This document shows, piece by piece, positions 49,899-60,932 of a stretch of 64,000 nucleotides of DNA (its first letter is position 1; the number at the start of each line of letters is the position of its first letter). Under the pieces are notes generated by a model. It had not been told where the DNA came from and did not search any database. It was given only the letters and a program-made list of their open reading frames with translations. Source of the DNA: Quadrisphaera sp. RL12-1S (GTDB lineage: Bacteria > Actinomycetota > Actinomycetes > Actinomycetales > Quadrisphaeraceae); assembly GCF_014270065.1 (NCBI RefSeq), contig NZ_JACNME010000003.1:310001-374000 (forward strand). Direction: 5' to 3'. The position numbers and the translations under genes are program-made.

Positions 49899-49958
49899 CG
49901 TGATCATGGGCTTCCGGAACAGCTGCCTCGAGCACGGTTCCGGAATTCAACGATCACG
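49899..49958. terminator. Nested hairpin between histidine kinase and DUF501 genes
   Basis: Inner perfect 9-bp arms TTCCGGAAC/GTTCCGGAA (49912-49920, 49937-49945) and outer CGTGATC/GATCACG (49899-49905, 49952-49958). It includes most of the third, diverged copy of the repeat at 49894-49909. Confidence 0.6.
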
Positions 49959-49977
49959 GCAGGGGCGCTCGAGCCCG

Positions 49978-50520
49978 TCAGGCGCAGGGGCCCTCGGCCC
50001 ACCACTCGCCGAGCGCCTCACGCACCTCGTCGCCCAGCGGGTTGGTGCCCGGGCCGGCCGCCAGGGCGTGCCCCAGCAGCGCGTGGAGGCACTTCACCCG
50101 CGAGGGCATCCCCCCGGCCGAGACCCCGGCGATCTCGGGGACCTCCCCCAGCTGCGCCTCCAGCACCGCGCGCCTCGCGAGGTAGTCCTCGTGCGCCGCC
50201 CGGTAGGACGCCGCGAGCTCGTCGTCGTCCTCGAGGCGCGCCGCCATCTCCCGCATGAGGCCGGAGGCCTCCAGGGTGCCGACCAGCGACGCCGCCCTCG
50301 GGCACGTCAGGTAGAAGGTGGTGGGGAACGGCGTGCCGTCCTCCAGGCGCGGCGCGGTGGCCACGACGTCGGGACGCCCGCACGGACAGCGGTGCGCGGT
50401 GCTGGCGGCGCCCCGCGGGGGCCTGCCGAGCTGGCGCCGCACGGCCTCCCGGTCCTGCTCGGACAGCCCCGCCGGCTCCGGTGCCGCGGGCTGCCCGCCC
50501 GGCACCTCCAGGCCGCTCAC
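49978..50520 (-). CDS. DUF501 family protein
   Basis: 180 residues. The diagnostic block GRPPRGAASTAHRCPCG, then PRLEDGTPFPTTFYLTCPRA, is present, with CPCG possibly binding metal. The family is conserved between septum-formation initiator and ppx genes in actinobacteria (Rv1025). GTG 50520 overlaps the stop of the FtsB-like gene as GTGA. Function unknown; a link to cell division is suggested by context only. Confidence 0.88.
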   Translation of the reverse strand: MSGLEVPGGQPAAPEPAGLSEQDREAVRRQLGRPPRGAASTAHRCPCGRPDVVATAPRLEDGTPFPTTFYLTCPRAASLVGTLEASGLMREMAARLEDDDELAASYRAAHEDYLARRAVLEAQLGEVPEIAGVSAGGMPSRVKCLHALLGHALAAGPGTNPLGDEVREALGEWWAEGPCA

Positions 50521-51155
50521 GGCGCCGCCGGGGTGGTCGGGGCCGACGGGGTCACCTGCGGCGCCGCACCGGTCGGCGAGGCGATGTCCGCCGGGGTGAC
50601 CGACGGCGTCGGCGCGGCCGCGCCGCCGTCCAGGCCCAGCCCGGAGCGCACGCGGTCGAGCAGCGAGGTCGGACCGGGCGTGGCGGTGGCCGTCGGCGAG
50701 ACGGCCGCCGAGCTGGGCGCCGGGGACGGCGCGCCGAGGACGGCGTAGCCGGTCTCGCCCGGCAGCACGTACCCGAAGCGGGCGCGCGCCTGGGCGGTGG
50801 CGTAGGCGGGGTCGTCCCAGCGGGCGGACTCGGCCTGCAGGGCCGCCACCCGCTGCTCGCGCGCGGTGATGTCGTCCTGCAGGGCGCTGAGCTCGGAGCG
50901 CTGCTCCGCGTAGGCGCGCACCGGGCCGAGCAGCGACGCGGCCGCCACGAGGCCCACGGCCACCAGCGCCGCACCGCGGGCGGTGAGGCCGCGCGCCCGC
51001 CCGGTGGTGTCCGGGTCGGTGGTGCGCGGGCGCGCCGCGGGCGCGGGGCGGCTGCTCACGGGCTCGCCGGGGGCGCGGCCGGGACGGCGGCGCAGCCGGA
51101 CGCCGGGTCGGCTGCCGGCTGCCGCGCTCCGGGAGGAGGGTCTGGCGGGGGCCAC
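50517..51155 (-). CDS. Septum formation initiator, FtsB/DivIC-like
   Basis: 212 residues. A long basic cytoplasmic N-terminus, one helix (about 75-95), a coiled coil (EQRSELSALQDDITAREQRV) and the conserved ARFGYVLPGETGY motif of FtsB/DivIC, followed by a Pro/Thr-rich tail. It should join the divisome with FtsQ and FtsL. Start GTG 51155 is uncertain because GGAGG is only about two bases away. Lies after eno as in Rv1024. Confidence 0.88.
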   Translation of the reverse strand: MAPARPSSRSAAAGSRPGVRLRRRPGRAPGEPVSSRPAPAARPRTTDPDTTGRARGLTARGAALVAVGLVAAASLLGPVRAYAEQRSELSALQDDITAREQRVAALQAESARWDDPAYATAQARARFGYVLPGETGYAVLGAPSPAPSSAAVSPTATATPGPTSLLDRVRSGLGLDGGAAAPTPSVTPADIASPTGAAPQVTPSAPTTPAAP

Positions 51156-51238
51156 GCCCTCCAGTCTCTCAGCCGCGCGGGCATGCCGGCGGCAGGTCGG
51201 TGCCCCCGCGCGGGGTGGGCACCGCCCAGCACGGGCGA

Positions 51239-51271
51239 GGCCCCCGGGAGCGCGGTGCGCTCCCGGGGGCC
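51239..51271 (-). terminator. Terminator of enolase
   Basis: Perfect 15-bp arms (51239-51253, 51257-51271) with a 3-base loop, 20 bases after the eno stop. Confidence 0.8.
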
Positions 51272-51291
51272 CCGTCAGGGCCGGTGCTGCC

Positions 51292-54715
<3,424 letters not shown>

Positions 54716-54842
54716 TCGTCGCCCCCCTGGTCGATGGTGTTGTCCGCGCCAGGCTCCTTCGCCGACCCGCTGTGGCCACCGCAGAGTCTGGACGCCCGCA
54801 CCGGCCCCCGTCCAGCCGATCGTGGAGAAAACAGGCCCGAAA

Positions 54843-54875
54843 GGGTGGAACGGGCGCTCTCCGCCCGTTCCACCC
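54843..54875 (-). terminator. Terminator after the Wzz-like gene
   Basis: Perfect 14-bp arms (54843-54856, 54862-54875), 5-base loop, six bases beyond the stop, upstream of the priming transferase. Confidence 0.75.
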
Positions 54876-54881
54876 GCCCGG

Positions 54882-56528
54882 TCAGGACTTGCTCGGCTCG
54901 GCCGGCGCGAGCCCGGCGGAACCGCCCGCCTTCTGCGGCGGAGGAGTGCTCGAGGACGTCCGCGGCGCGGACGGCGCGGCCGGCCGGAGCGCGGCTGGGG
55001 CGGGCCCCTCTCCGACGGCGGGACCCGCCGCCGGGGTGCTGGCGCCGGCCCCGCTGCGCGGTGCGCGCGACCTGCGGCCCTTCTGCGTCACGACGACGCC
55101 GTCGAGGGAGCGGCCGGCCACCGACAGGCGGTCCTGCAGCTCGTCCCACGAGGCGGACAGCTGCGCGGCCGGGCGGTCCGAGCGCACCACCGCGACGGAC
55201 GTGGCGGCGGCCCCCAGCACGGCGAAGGCTCGCGGGCTGCGGGCCAGCGGACCGGCGGCGACCACCACGAGGTCGTGCTGGGCGGACAGGCCGTCCAGCA
55301 CCTCGCCGAGGGAGTCGCCGTGCAGCAGGCCGGCGTCCAGGACGCCCAGCGAGGCGCGCCCCGGCAGGTGCGACAGCGCCGGGACGGGCGCCAGCGCGCC
55401 CGGGGGCAGCGAGCTGCCGGTGGCGCGGGCCGTCAGCGGCGCCGGCGCCACGGGCAGACCGCTCGCGTGCACCAGACCGGCCTCGTCGTCGGCCGGTGCC
55501 AGGACCAGCACCGAGCGACCGTCGCGGGCGGCCGCGGCGGCCAGGGCGAGGGACACCTCGGCGGTCGCGTCACCGGTCTGCAGGCCGGTGACCAGCACCG
55601 GGCCCTTCGGCCGGCCGGCGGAGAGGTACTTCAGCGACACCAGCGGGGCCAGAGCCTCGGCGACCGGCTGGTCGCGGCGGCCCGTGACCGGCACGACGCC
55701 GAGCAGCGGGACGCCGGAGCCGCGCACGAGGCCCTCGACGTCCTCGCGGGAGCGGCCGCGGCGCCAGATGGCCACGGCGCTGGCGACGAGCGCGGCGAGG
55801 ACGGCGCCGATGAAGCCGTTGCGGGCCGGCTTGGGCTCGGTGGGCGAGGTGGGCGCCACGGCGGCGTCGACCGAGGCCACGTTGTCGCCGTAGGCGGCGG
55901 CGCGGCTCTGGATGAGGCCGGCCTGCTGCGCGCCGGTGGAGTTGACCTGGCGCACCGCGGTGGCGGCGTTGGCGTCCCCGGCGGGCGCCCCGGCCGCTGC
56001 GGCCTCGGCGGCGGCCTGGGTGGCCTTGGTGTTGTTCTCGACGGCGCTGGTGGCCTGGGTGGTCACCTGGGCCTTGATGGCCGCGCGGTACGCCGAGACC
56101 ACGGCGTTCGCGCGGGCCGCGGCCTGGTCACCGGTGGTGCCGGTGGCCGTGACGGTGAAGGCGTCGCTGGCCGTGGCCGGAGCCACCTTGACGTCGTCGA
56201 AGAGCTCGGCGGCGGTGGCGCTGACGCCCTGGGCCTTGGCGGCCTCGGACATCACCGCGGTCGAGGTCGCCACGGCCACCTGGTTGGCCAGGAAGCGCTC
56301 CGGGTCACCGCCGTTCTGCTGGTCGCCCAGCGCGCTGAACGGCTGGGTGCTCTGCAGCACCACGGTGGACTGGGCCTCGTAGCTCTTGGGGGTGAGCAGG
56401 CTCAGCTCCCAGGCGGCCACGCCAACCACCACGACGGCGATGACGATCCACTTCCACGACCTCCTGAGCGCGGAGAAGACCACGGAACGACCCGCCGGCT
56501 CGTCGGCCCTCGGCTCCAGCTCCGACAT
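54882..56528 (-). CDS. Polysaccharide co-polymerase (Wzz-like) fused to a degenerate BY-kinase-like domain
   Basis: 548 residues. Helices at about 25-45 and 238-258 flank an extracytoplasmic coiled-coil Wzz domain. The cytoplasmic half looks like a bacterial tyrosine kinase/ParA fold, but the P-loop reads GLQTGDATAEVS instead of PGEGKST, so the ATP-binding Lys and Ser are lost. The C-terminal tail is Pro/Ala/Ser-rich without a tyrosine cluster. It probably sets chain length without kinase activity. ATG 56528 has AGGAG five to nine bases upstream. Confidence 0.8.
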   Translation of the reverse strand: MSELEPRADEPAGRSVVFSALRRSWKWIVIAVVVVGVAAWELSLLTPKSYEAQSTVVLQSTQPFSALGDQQNGGDPERFLANQVAVATSTAVMSEAAKAQGVSATAAELFDDVKVAPATASDAFTVTATGTTGDQAAARANAVVSAYRAAIKAQVTTQATSAVENNTKATQAAAEAAAAGAPAGDANAATAVRQVNSTGAQQAGLIQSRAAAYGDNVASVDAAVAPTSPTEPKPARNGFIGAVLAALVASAVAIWRRGRSREDVEGLVRGSGVPLLGVVPVTGRRDQPVAEALAPLVSLKYLSAGRPKGPVLVTGLQTGDATAEVSLALAAAAARDGRSVLVLAPADDEAGLVHASGLPVAPAPLTARATGSSLPPGALAPVPALSHLPGRASLGVLDAGLLHGDSLGEVLDGLSAQHDLVVVAAGPLARSPRAFAVLGAAATSVAVVRSDRPAAQLSASWDELQDRLSVAGRSLDGVVVTQKGRRSRAPRSGAGASTPAAGPAVGEGPAPAALRPAAPSAPRTSSSTPPPQKAGGSAGLAPAEPSKS

Positions 56529-56773
56529 GCTTCTCCTACCCATCGACGACGCGGACATGGAAGAACGGTGCCGGAGGGGTTCCCGGCTCCACAGGTGCAG
56601 TTGATCCAGCAGGGTGAACGCGAGCTGCACGGCCACCCGTGTGCCCGCCGTTCCCAGCCCAGGCGCAGGTCAGCGGACTACACCGCCCTCCGAGCGACCT
56701 CCGCGCCGGCTGTGGGGCTCCTGCGAGTCCGCAGGGTGCGCAGGCTCGGTGGCGGAGGTGCCCGGTTCCGAGC

Positions 56774-57928
56774 CTACTCCCGGACGGGCCCCCGGCCGAG
56801 CGCGTCGACGGCCGCGGTGAGCGGCGCCACGGCCGCGCGCCAGCTGTGGTCGGTGCCCACCGCGTGCGCCCCGGCCGCGCCCAGCGCCGCTGCGCGCTCG
56901 GGGTCGAGCAGCAGGTCGGCCACCTCGCGGGCGAGGTCGGCGGGGTCGTCGGCCACCAGCACGCCGCGACCCACCAGGTCCTCCAGGCCCTCCGCGCCCA
57001 CGGTCGTGGCGACCAGCGGACGGGCCGCGGCGAGCGCCTCGAGGATCTTCAGGCGCGACCCGCCGCCGGCGAGCAGCGGGGCGACGGCCACGCGCGTGGC
57101 CGAGTACCAGGGCTCCAGGCTGTCGACGGTGCCGGTGACCACCACGGACTCCCCCGCCAGTGCCTGCACCGCGGGCGCGGGGTTGCGCCCCACCAGCTGC
57201 AGCCGCGCCTGCGGGACCCGCTGGAGCACCAGGGGCCAGACCTCGCGGGTGAACCAGACCGCGGCCTCGACGTTGGGGGTCCAGCTCATGAGGGCCACGA
57301 AGCTCACCACCGGGTCCACCGCCGGCGGCAGCGGGGCCGGCTCGTCCCAGGCGTTGGGGACGACGACGACGCGCTCGTGGCGCGCGACCCGCGCCAGCGC
57401 CTGCTCGTCGACGGCGCTGGTGACCGCGACGACGTCCGCGTGGCGCCCGGCCTCGACGCGGCGCAGCGCGCGGGCCTCGACGGCCCAGACGAGCTTCTTG
57501 AGGCCCGTCGTCGTGGCGGCCACCCGCTGCGCGAGCACCGACTCCACGTTGTGCATGTCGAGCACGCGCACCGCTCCGCGCAGGCGCCGCGCGAGCGGCA
57601 GCAGCTGCACGTGCTCCACCACGAGGAGGTCGGCGGCGGGCAGCGACAGCGCGAGGCGCTCCAGGGCGCGGTCGTAGAAGCGCGCCGAGCTCAGCGACCC
57701 GCTGCGGGCCAGCCCGAGCGCCAGGTCCACCGGGTGGCGCCGCCAGGGCGCGGTGACCACCTCGAAGCCCTGCGCGCGCAGCCCCGCGGCGTCCTCGTCG
57801 GCGCCGCTGAAGGCCACCACGGTGACGGGTCCGCGCTCGAGCAGCGCCCGGCACACGCCGAGGGTGCGCCGCTTGTCACCGCTGTTCGGCGGCCACGGCA
57901 GGAACTTGGCGACGACGGTGCTGCGCAG
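56774..57928 (-). CDS. GT4 glycosyltransferase with probable CTG start
   Basis: 384 residues. GT-B fold: VVAKFLPWPPNSGDKRR at the N-terminus, MHNVESVLAQR, and the donor site GGGSRLKILEALAAARPLVAT. It transfers a sugar to the growing lipid-linked repeat unit. No ATG or GTG lies near the expected start; GAGGAG is five bases before a CTG at 57928, which gives LRSTVVAKFL, matching family starts, so I propose CTG initiation. The leader carries 10-bp tandem repeats. Divergent from the CWB2-GH26 gene. Confidence 0.82.
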   Translation of the reverse strand: MRSTVVAKFLPWPPNSGDKRRTLGVCRALLERGPVTVVAFSGADEDAAGLRAQGFEVVTAPWRRHPVDLALGLARSGSLSSARFYDRALERLALSLPAADLLVVEHVQLLPLARRLRGAVRVLDMHNVESVLAQRVAATTTGLKKLVWAVEARALRRVEAGRHADVVAVTSAVDEQALARVARHERVVVVPNAWDEPAPLPPAVDPVVSFVALMSWTPNVEAAVWFTREVWPLVLQRVPQARLQLVGRNPAPAVQALAGESVVVTGTVDSLEPWYSATRVAVAPLLAGGGSRLKILEALAAARPLVATTVGAEGLEDLVGRGVLVADDPADLAREVADLLLDPERAAALGAAGAHAVGTDHSWRAAVAPLTAAVDALGRGPVRE

Positions 57929-57950
57929 GATCGCTCCTCGGTCGGGGTGG

Positions 57951-58000
57951 TGCGGGGCCGTGCTGGGTGGTGCTGGGTGGTGCTGGGTGGTGCGGGGTGG
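57951..58000. repeat. Five 10-bp tandem repeats in the GT4 leader
   Basis: Consecutive decamers, three exactly TGCTGGGTGG and two variants, at one helical turn per unit, 23 bases before the proposed CTG start on the minus strand. Confidence 0.85.
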
Positions 58001-58316
58001 TGCTGGTCCTCCCCCAGGGTGGCGCACTCCCCCGGACCGCCGCTCGCCTACACCACGGACGGAGCACGAGCGGGTCCGACGCGCCGAGCGATCACGGCCG
58101 ATTTCGTGCGCGTTGGTCCGTTTTCGCCCGCGACCACCCTCGGTGCGTCCACGATGGCGCTGCGCCACCGGTTCGGGCTCCTCCGTCCGGGTGACCGACA
58201 CCGTGGTCGCACAAGTGCCGACGCCGCACCGCCGACGTCTTGCACGACCGGGCAGCTCGGACGGCGCGCCCGGAACGGCCCCGGCCGCTCCTGCCACCGA
58301 AGCACCTGGAGACCGC
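58001..58316 (+). promoter_or_regulatory. Upstream region of the CWB2-GH26 gene; no gene seen
   Basis: About 315 bases, including an AT-richer stretch around 58095-58130 likely to hold the promoter and the 15-base element CCGTCCGGGTGACCG (58183-58197) shared with the lytic transglycosylase gene. No convincing coding frame. Confidence 0.45.
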
Positions 58317-60782
58317 ATGTCGACGCACCGCGCTGATGGAGCCACCGGCCGCCGCGCCCGACCCCCGCGCCGGCGCCGCCGCCTGGCCTGGGCCTCCGCG
58401 GTGTCGCTGACCGTCGCCACGGCCGTCGCCGCCACCCTCGTGACGCACGGCGGGGGCGACCTGCCCGGGGTGGCCGGTGTCGTCGGCGCGGCCACCGGCG
58501 CCGTCAACTCCGACGCCGGCAGCGGCCTGCCCGCCGTCGGGACGCTCGGCGCCACCGAGCAGGTGGCCGTGGTCACCACCGACAACGGCGTCAAGCGCGT
58601 CACCGGTGACGACCGCGTGGCCACCGCCATCGCCGTCTCCCGGGACAGGTTCCCCTCCGGCTTCCCGACCGCGGTGCTGGCCAGCGCGGACGACTTCGCC
58701 GACGCCCTGGCGGGCTCGGCCCTGGCCGACGCCGTCGGCGCGCCGCTGCTGCTGAGCGGGCGCGCGGGCCTCGACCCACGCGTCGCGGCCGAGCTGCGCG
58801 ACCACCTGGCGAAGGGCGGCTCGGTCTACGTGCTGGGCGGGCCGAAGGCCCTGGCCCCGGCCACCGACGACGCCGTCACCGCCTCCGGCGGCGAGCCGGT
58901 GCGCCTGGCCGGCAAGGACCGCTACGCCACCGCCGCCGTCATCGCCTCGCAGGTGGCGGAGGAGAGCCCGACCGGGCAGTGCGACGCGCTGCTCGTGACC
59001 GGCCAGAGCTTCCCCGACGGTGCGGCCGCCTCCGGCGTGGTCACCGCGCACCGCCCCCTGCTCTACACGATGGGCGACGCGATGCCGTTCGCCACGCGCG
59101 CCGCCCTGGCCGCCTGCACGAAGGCCGGCAGCACCGCCACCGCCGTCGGCGGTCCCGCGGCGAAGGCCGCCCAGTCGGCCGACCTCCCCGCCGGCGTGGA
59201 GCTGGAGTCCGTGGTGGGCAAGGACCGCTTCGAGACCTCCGCCAAGCTCATGCAGCTGGCCGTCTCCGGCGAGCAGGCCGCGGCCGCGAAGGTCGAGACC
59301 ACGCGCGACGCCGAGGCCGGCGACGCCTCCGAGCTCGCCGACGACGACGCCCCCGCGGACGGCGGCCAGGCGCCCGCCGCCGCCTCGCCGTCGGCGTCCG
59401 CGTCGTCGTCGTCCTCCCCGTCCTCCTCCGCCTCGGCGTCCGCGTCGGACCCGGGCCAGCAGGACGCGCAGTACGCCGCCTCGGTGCGCGCCGACGCCAG
59501 CACCGGTCCCGTGGTGCTGGCCAGCGGCGCGGACTACGCGGACGCGCTCGTCGGCGGCACCTACCACCGCCCGGTGCTGCTCACCGAGGCGAGCACGCTG
59601 CCCGACTCGGTGGCCGACGCCATCCACGCCGCGTCCTCGGACGTGCGGGGGGTGCTCGTGGTGGGCGGTCAGCGCGCGGTGTCCGACGTCACCGCCGACG
59701 ACGCCGCCCAGATCGCCTCCGGCGTCGCCCCGGCCGCGGTGAAGGCCAAGCGCCCCGCGGCGTCGCCGTCGGCGAGCGCCACGGCCAGCCCGTCGAGCAG
59801 CGCGAGCCCGTCGACCAGCTCGGCGGGCACCCCGTCCGCCAGCGCGCCCGCCGGAGCGCCCGCCGGTGCGGGCGGTGGCGGCGGCGGCGCGATCACCGGC
59901 GCCGGTGCCGGCCAGTGGTTCTCCGGCGCCTCCGGCACCGGCGTCAGCGACGGGAGCTTCGCCAAGTGGCGCGGCAGCGACCTCGGCATCGTGGGCACCT
60001 GGTCGGACAACAACTCCGCGATGGTGGAGGCCTGGGCCATGCAGCCGGGCCAGGAGTTCGGCTCCTGGCAGGGCAACATCGACATCGCGGTCGGGGCCAT
60101 CGGCGGCGGCGAGACGTGGCAGGCGGCCTCCACCGGCGCCTACGACGCCCGCTGGCGCCAGTCGCTCACCAAGATGAAGACGCTGTGGGGCAACAAGCCC
60201 GGCACGGTCTACATCCGCTTCGCCCACGAGATGAACGGCAACTGGTACGACTGGAGCGTCAACTCCGGCAACAAGGACGCGTTCGTGGCCAGCTGGAAGC
60301 GCTACCGCGCGCTGCAGCAGGAGATCTTCCCCAAGTCCAAGCTGGTCTTCTCGGTGAACCGCGAGTCGGTGAACTCCGGGTTCAACTGGACGCAGTCGTT
60401 CCCGGGCAAGCAGTACGTGGACGTCCTGGGCGTCGACTACTACAACCAGTACCCCTACGCAGCGAACCTGCAGGACTTCAACGGCGCGCTCGGCGCCAAG
60501 GACGGCTACGGCGCCCCGAAGGGCCTGCAGGCCCACCTCGACTTCGCCAGGAGCGTCGGGCTGCCGCTGTCGGTCAACGAGTGGTCGGGCATCTCCGAGA
60601 ACGGAGACTCCCCCGGCTTCATCCAGGGCATGCACGACTTCTTCGCCAAGAACGCCGGCTCCGGCCCGGGCCAGCTGCTCTACGAGGTGCAGTTCAACTG
60701 CGACATGGGCGGCGGCAAGTTCATGCTCTACAAGGGCGGGAACATGCCCCAGTCCGCGGCCATGTACCAGAAGCTCTTCTGA
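58317..60782 (+). CDS. Secreted cell-wall-binding (CWB2) protein with GH26-like glycanase domain
   Basis: 821 residues. A basic signal peptide (to about 45) is followed by cell-wall-binding type 2 repeats, recognised by DRVATAIAVS, DRYATAAVIASQ and DRFETSAKLM and their ADALAGSALA partners. They are interrupted by an acidic/Ser-rich linker (about 325-380). A second Ser/Pro/Gly linker leads to a GH26-like barrel with FAHEMNGNWYDW (acid/base Glu638) and VNEWSGI (candidate nucleophile Glu755). Likely a wall-attached beta-mannanase-type or exopolysaccharide hydrolase acting on the polymer made here. ATG 58317 has GGAG upstream. Confidence 0.83.
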   Translation: MSTHRADGATGRRARPPRRRRRLAWASAVSLTVATAVAATLVTHGGGDLPGVAGVVGAATGAVNSDAGSGLPAVGTLGATEQVAVVTTDNGVKRVTGDDRVATAIAVSRDRFPSGFPTAVLASADDFADALAGSALADAVGAPLLLSGRAGLDPRVAAELRDHLAKGGSVYVLGGPKALAPATDDAVTASGGEPVRLAGKDRYATAAVIASQVAEESPTGQCDALLVTGQSFPDGAAASGVVTAHRPLLYTMGDAMPFATRAALAACTKAGSTATAVGGPAAKAAQSADLPAGVELESVVGKDRFETSAKLMQLAVSGEQAAAAKVETTRDAEAGDASELADDDAPADGGQAPAAASPSASASSSSSPSSSASASASDPGQQDAQYAASVRADASTGPVVLASGADYADALVGGTYHRPVLLTEASTLPDSVADAIHAASSDVRGVLVVGGQRAVSDVTADDAAQIASGVAPAAVKAKRPAASPSASATASPSSSASPSTSSAGTPSASAPAGAPAGAGGGGGGAITGAGAGQWFSGASGTGVSDGSFAKWRGSDLGIVGTWSDNNSAMVEAWAMQPGQEFGSWQGNIDIAVGAIGGGETWQAASTGAYDARWRQSLTKMKTLWGNKPGTVYIRFAHEMNGNWYDWSVNSGNKDAFVASWKRYRALQQEIFPKSKLVFSVNRESVNSGFNWTQSFPGKQYVDVLGVDYYNQYPYAANLQDFNGALGAKDGYGAPKGLQAHLDFARSVGLPLSVNEWSGISENGDSPGFIQGMHDFFAKNAGSGPGQLLYEVQFNCDMGGGKFMLYKGGNMPQSAAMYQKLF

Positions 60783-60843
60783 GCCCGCTGACCCGCCGCT
60801 GACCTGCACCTGAGCGGCTCCGCGGGAGCCGCTGGGCCGCCTG

Positions 60844-60886
60844 GGCGACGCCCCCCGACCGGACCACCCGGTCGGGGGGCGTCGCC
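60844..60886 (+). terminator. Terminator after the CWB2-GH26 gene
   Basis: Perfect 19-bp arms (60844-60862, 60868-60886) with a 5-base loop. Confidence 0.85.
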
Positions 60887-60932
60887 GTGCGCACCGCCGC
60901 GGGCACCCGGGTGCCGCAGGTACCGTCCTGCG

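Noticed and set aside
58048-58305. 85-codon minus-strand frame in the GT4/CWB2 divergent region
   Set aside because: No ribosome site, Arg/Pro/Ser-rich, overlaps the promoter region of the plus-strand gene; likely noise.
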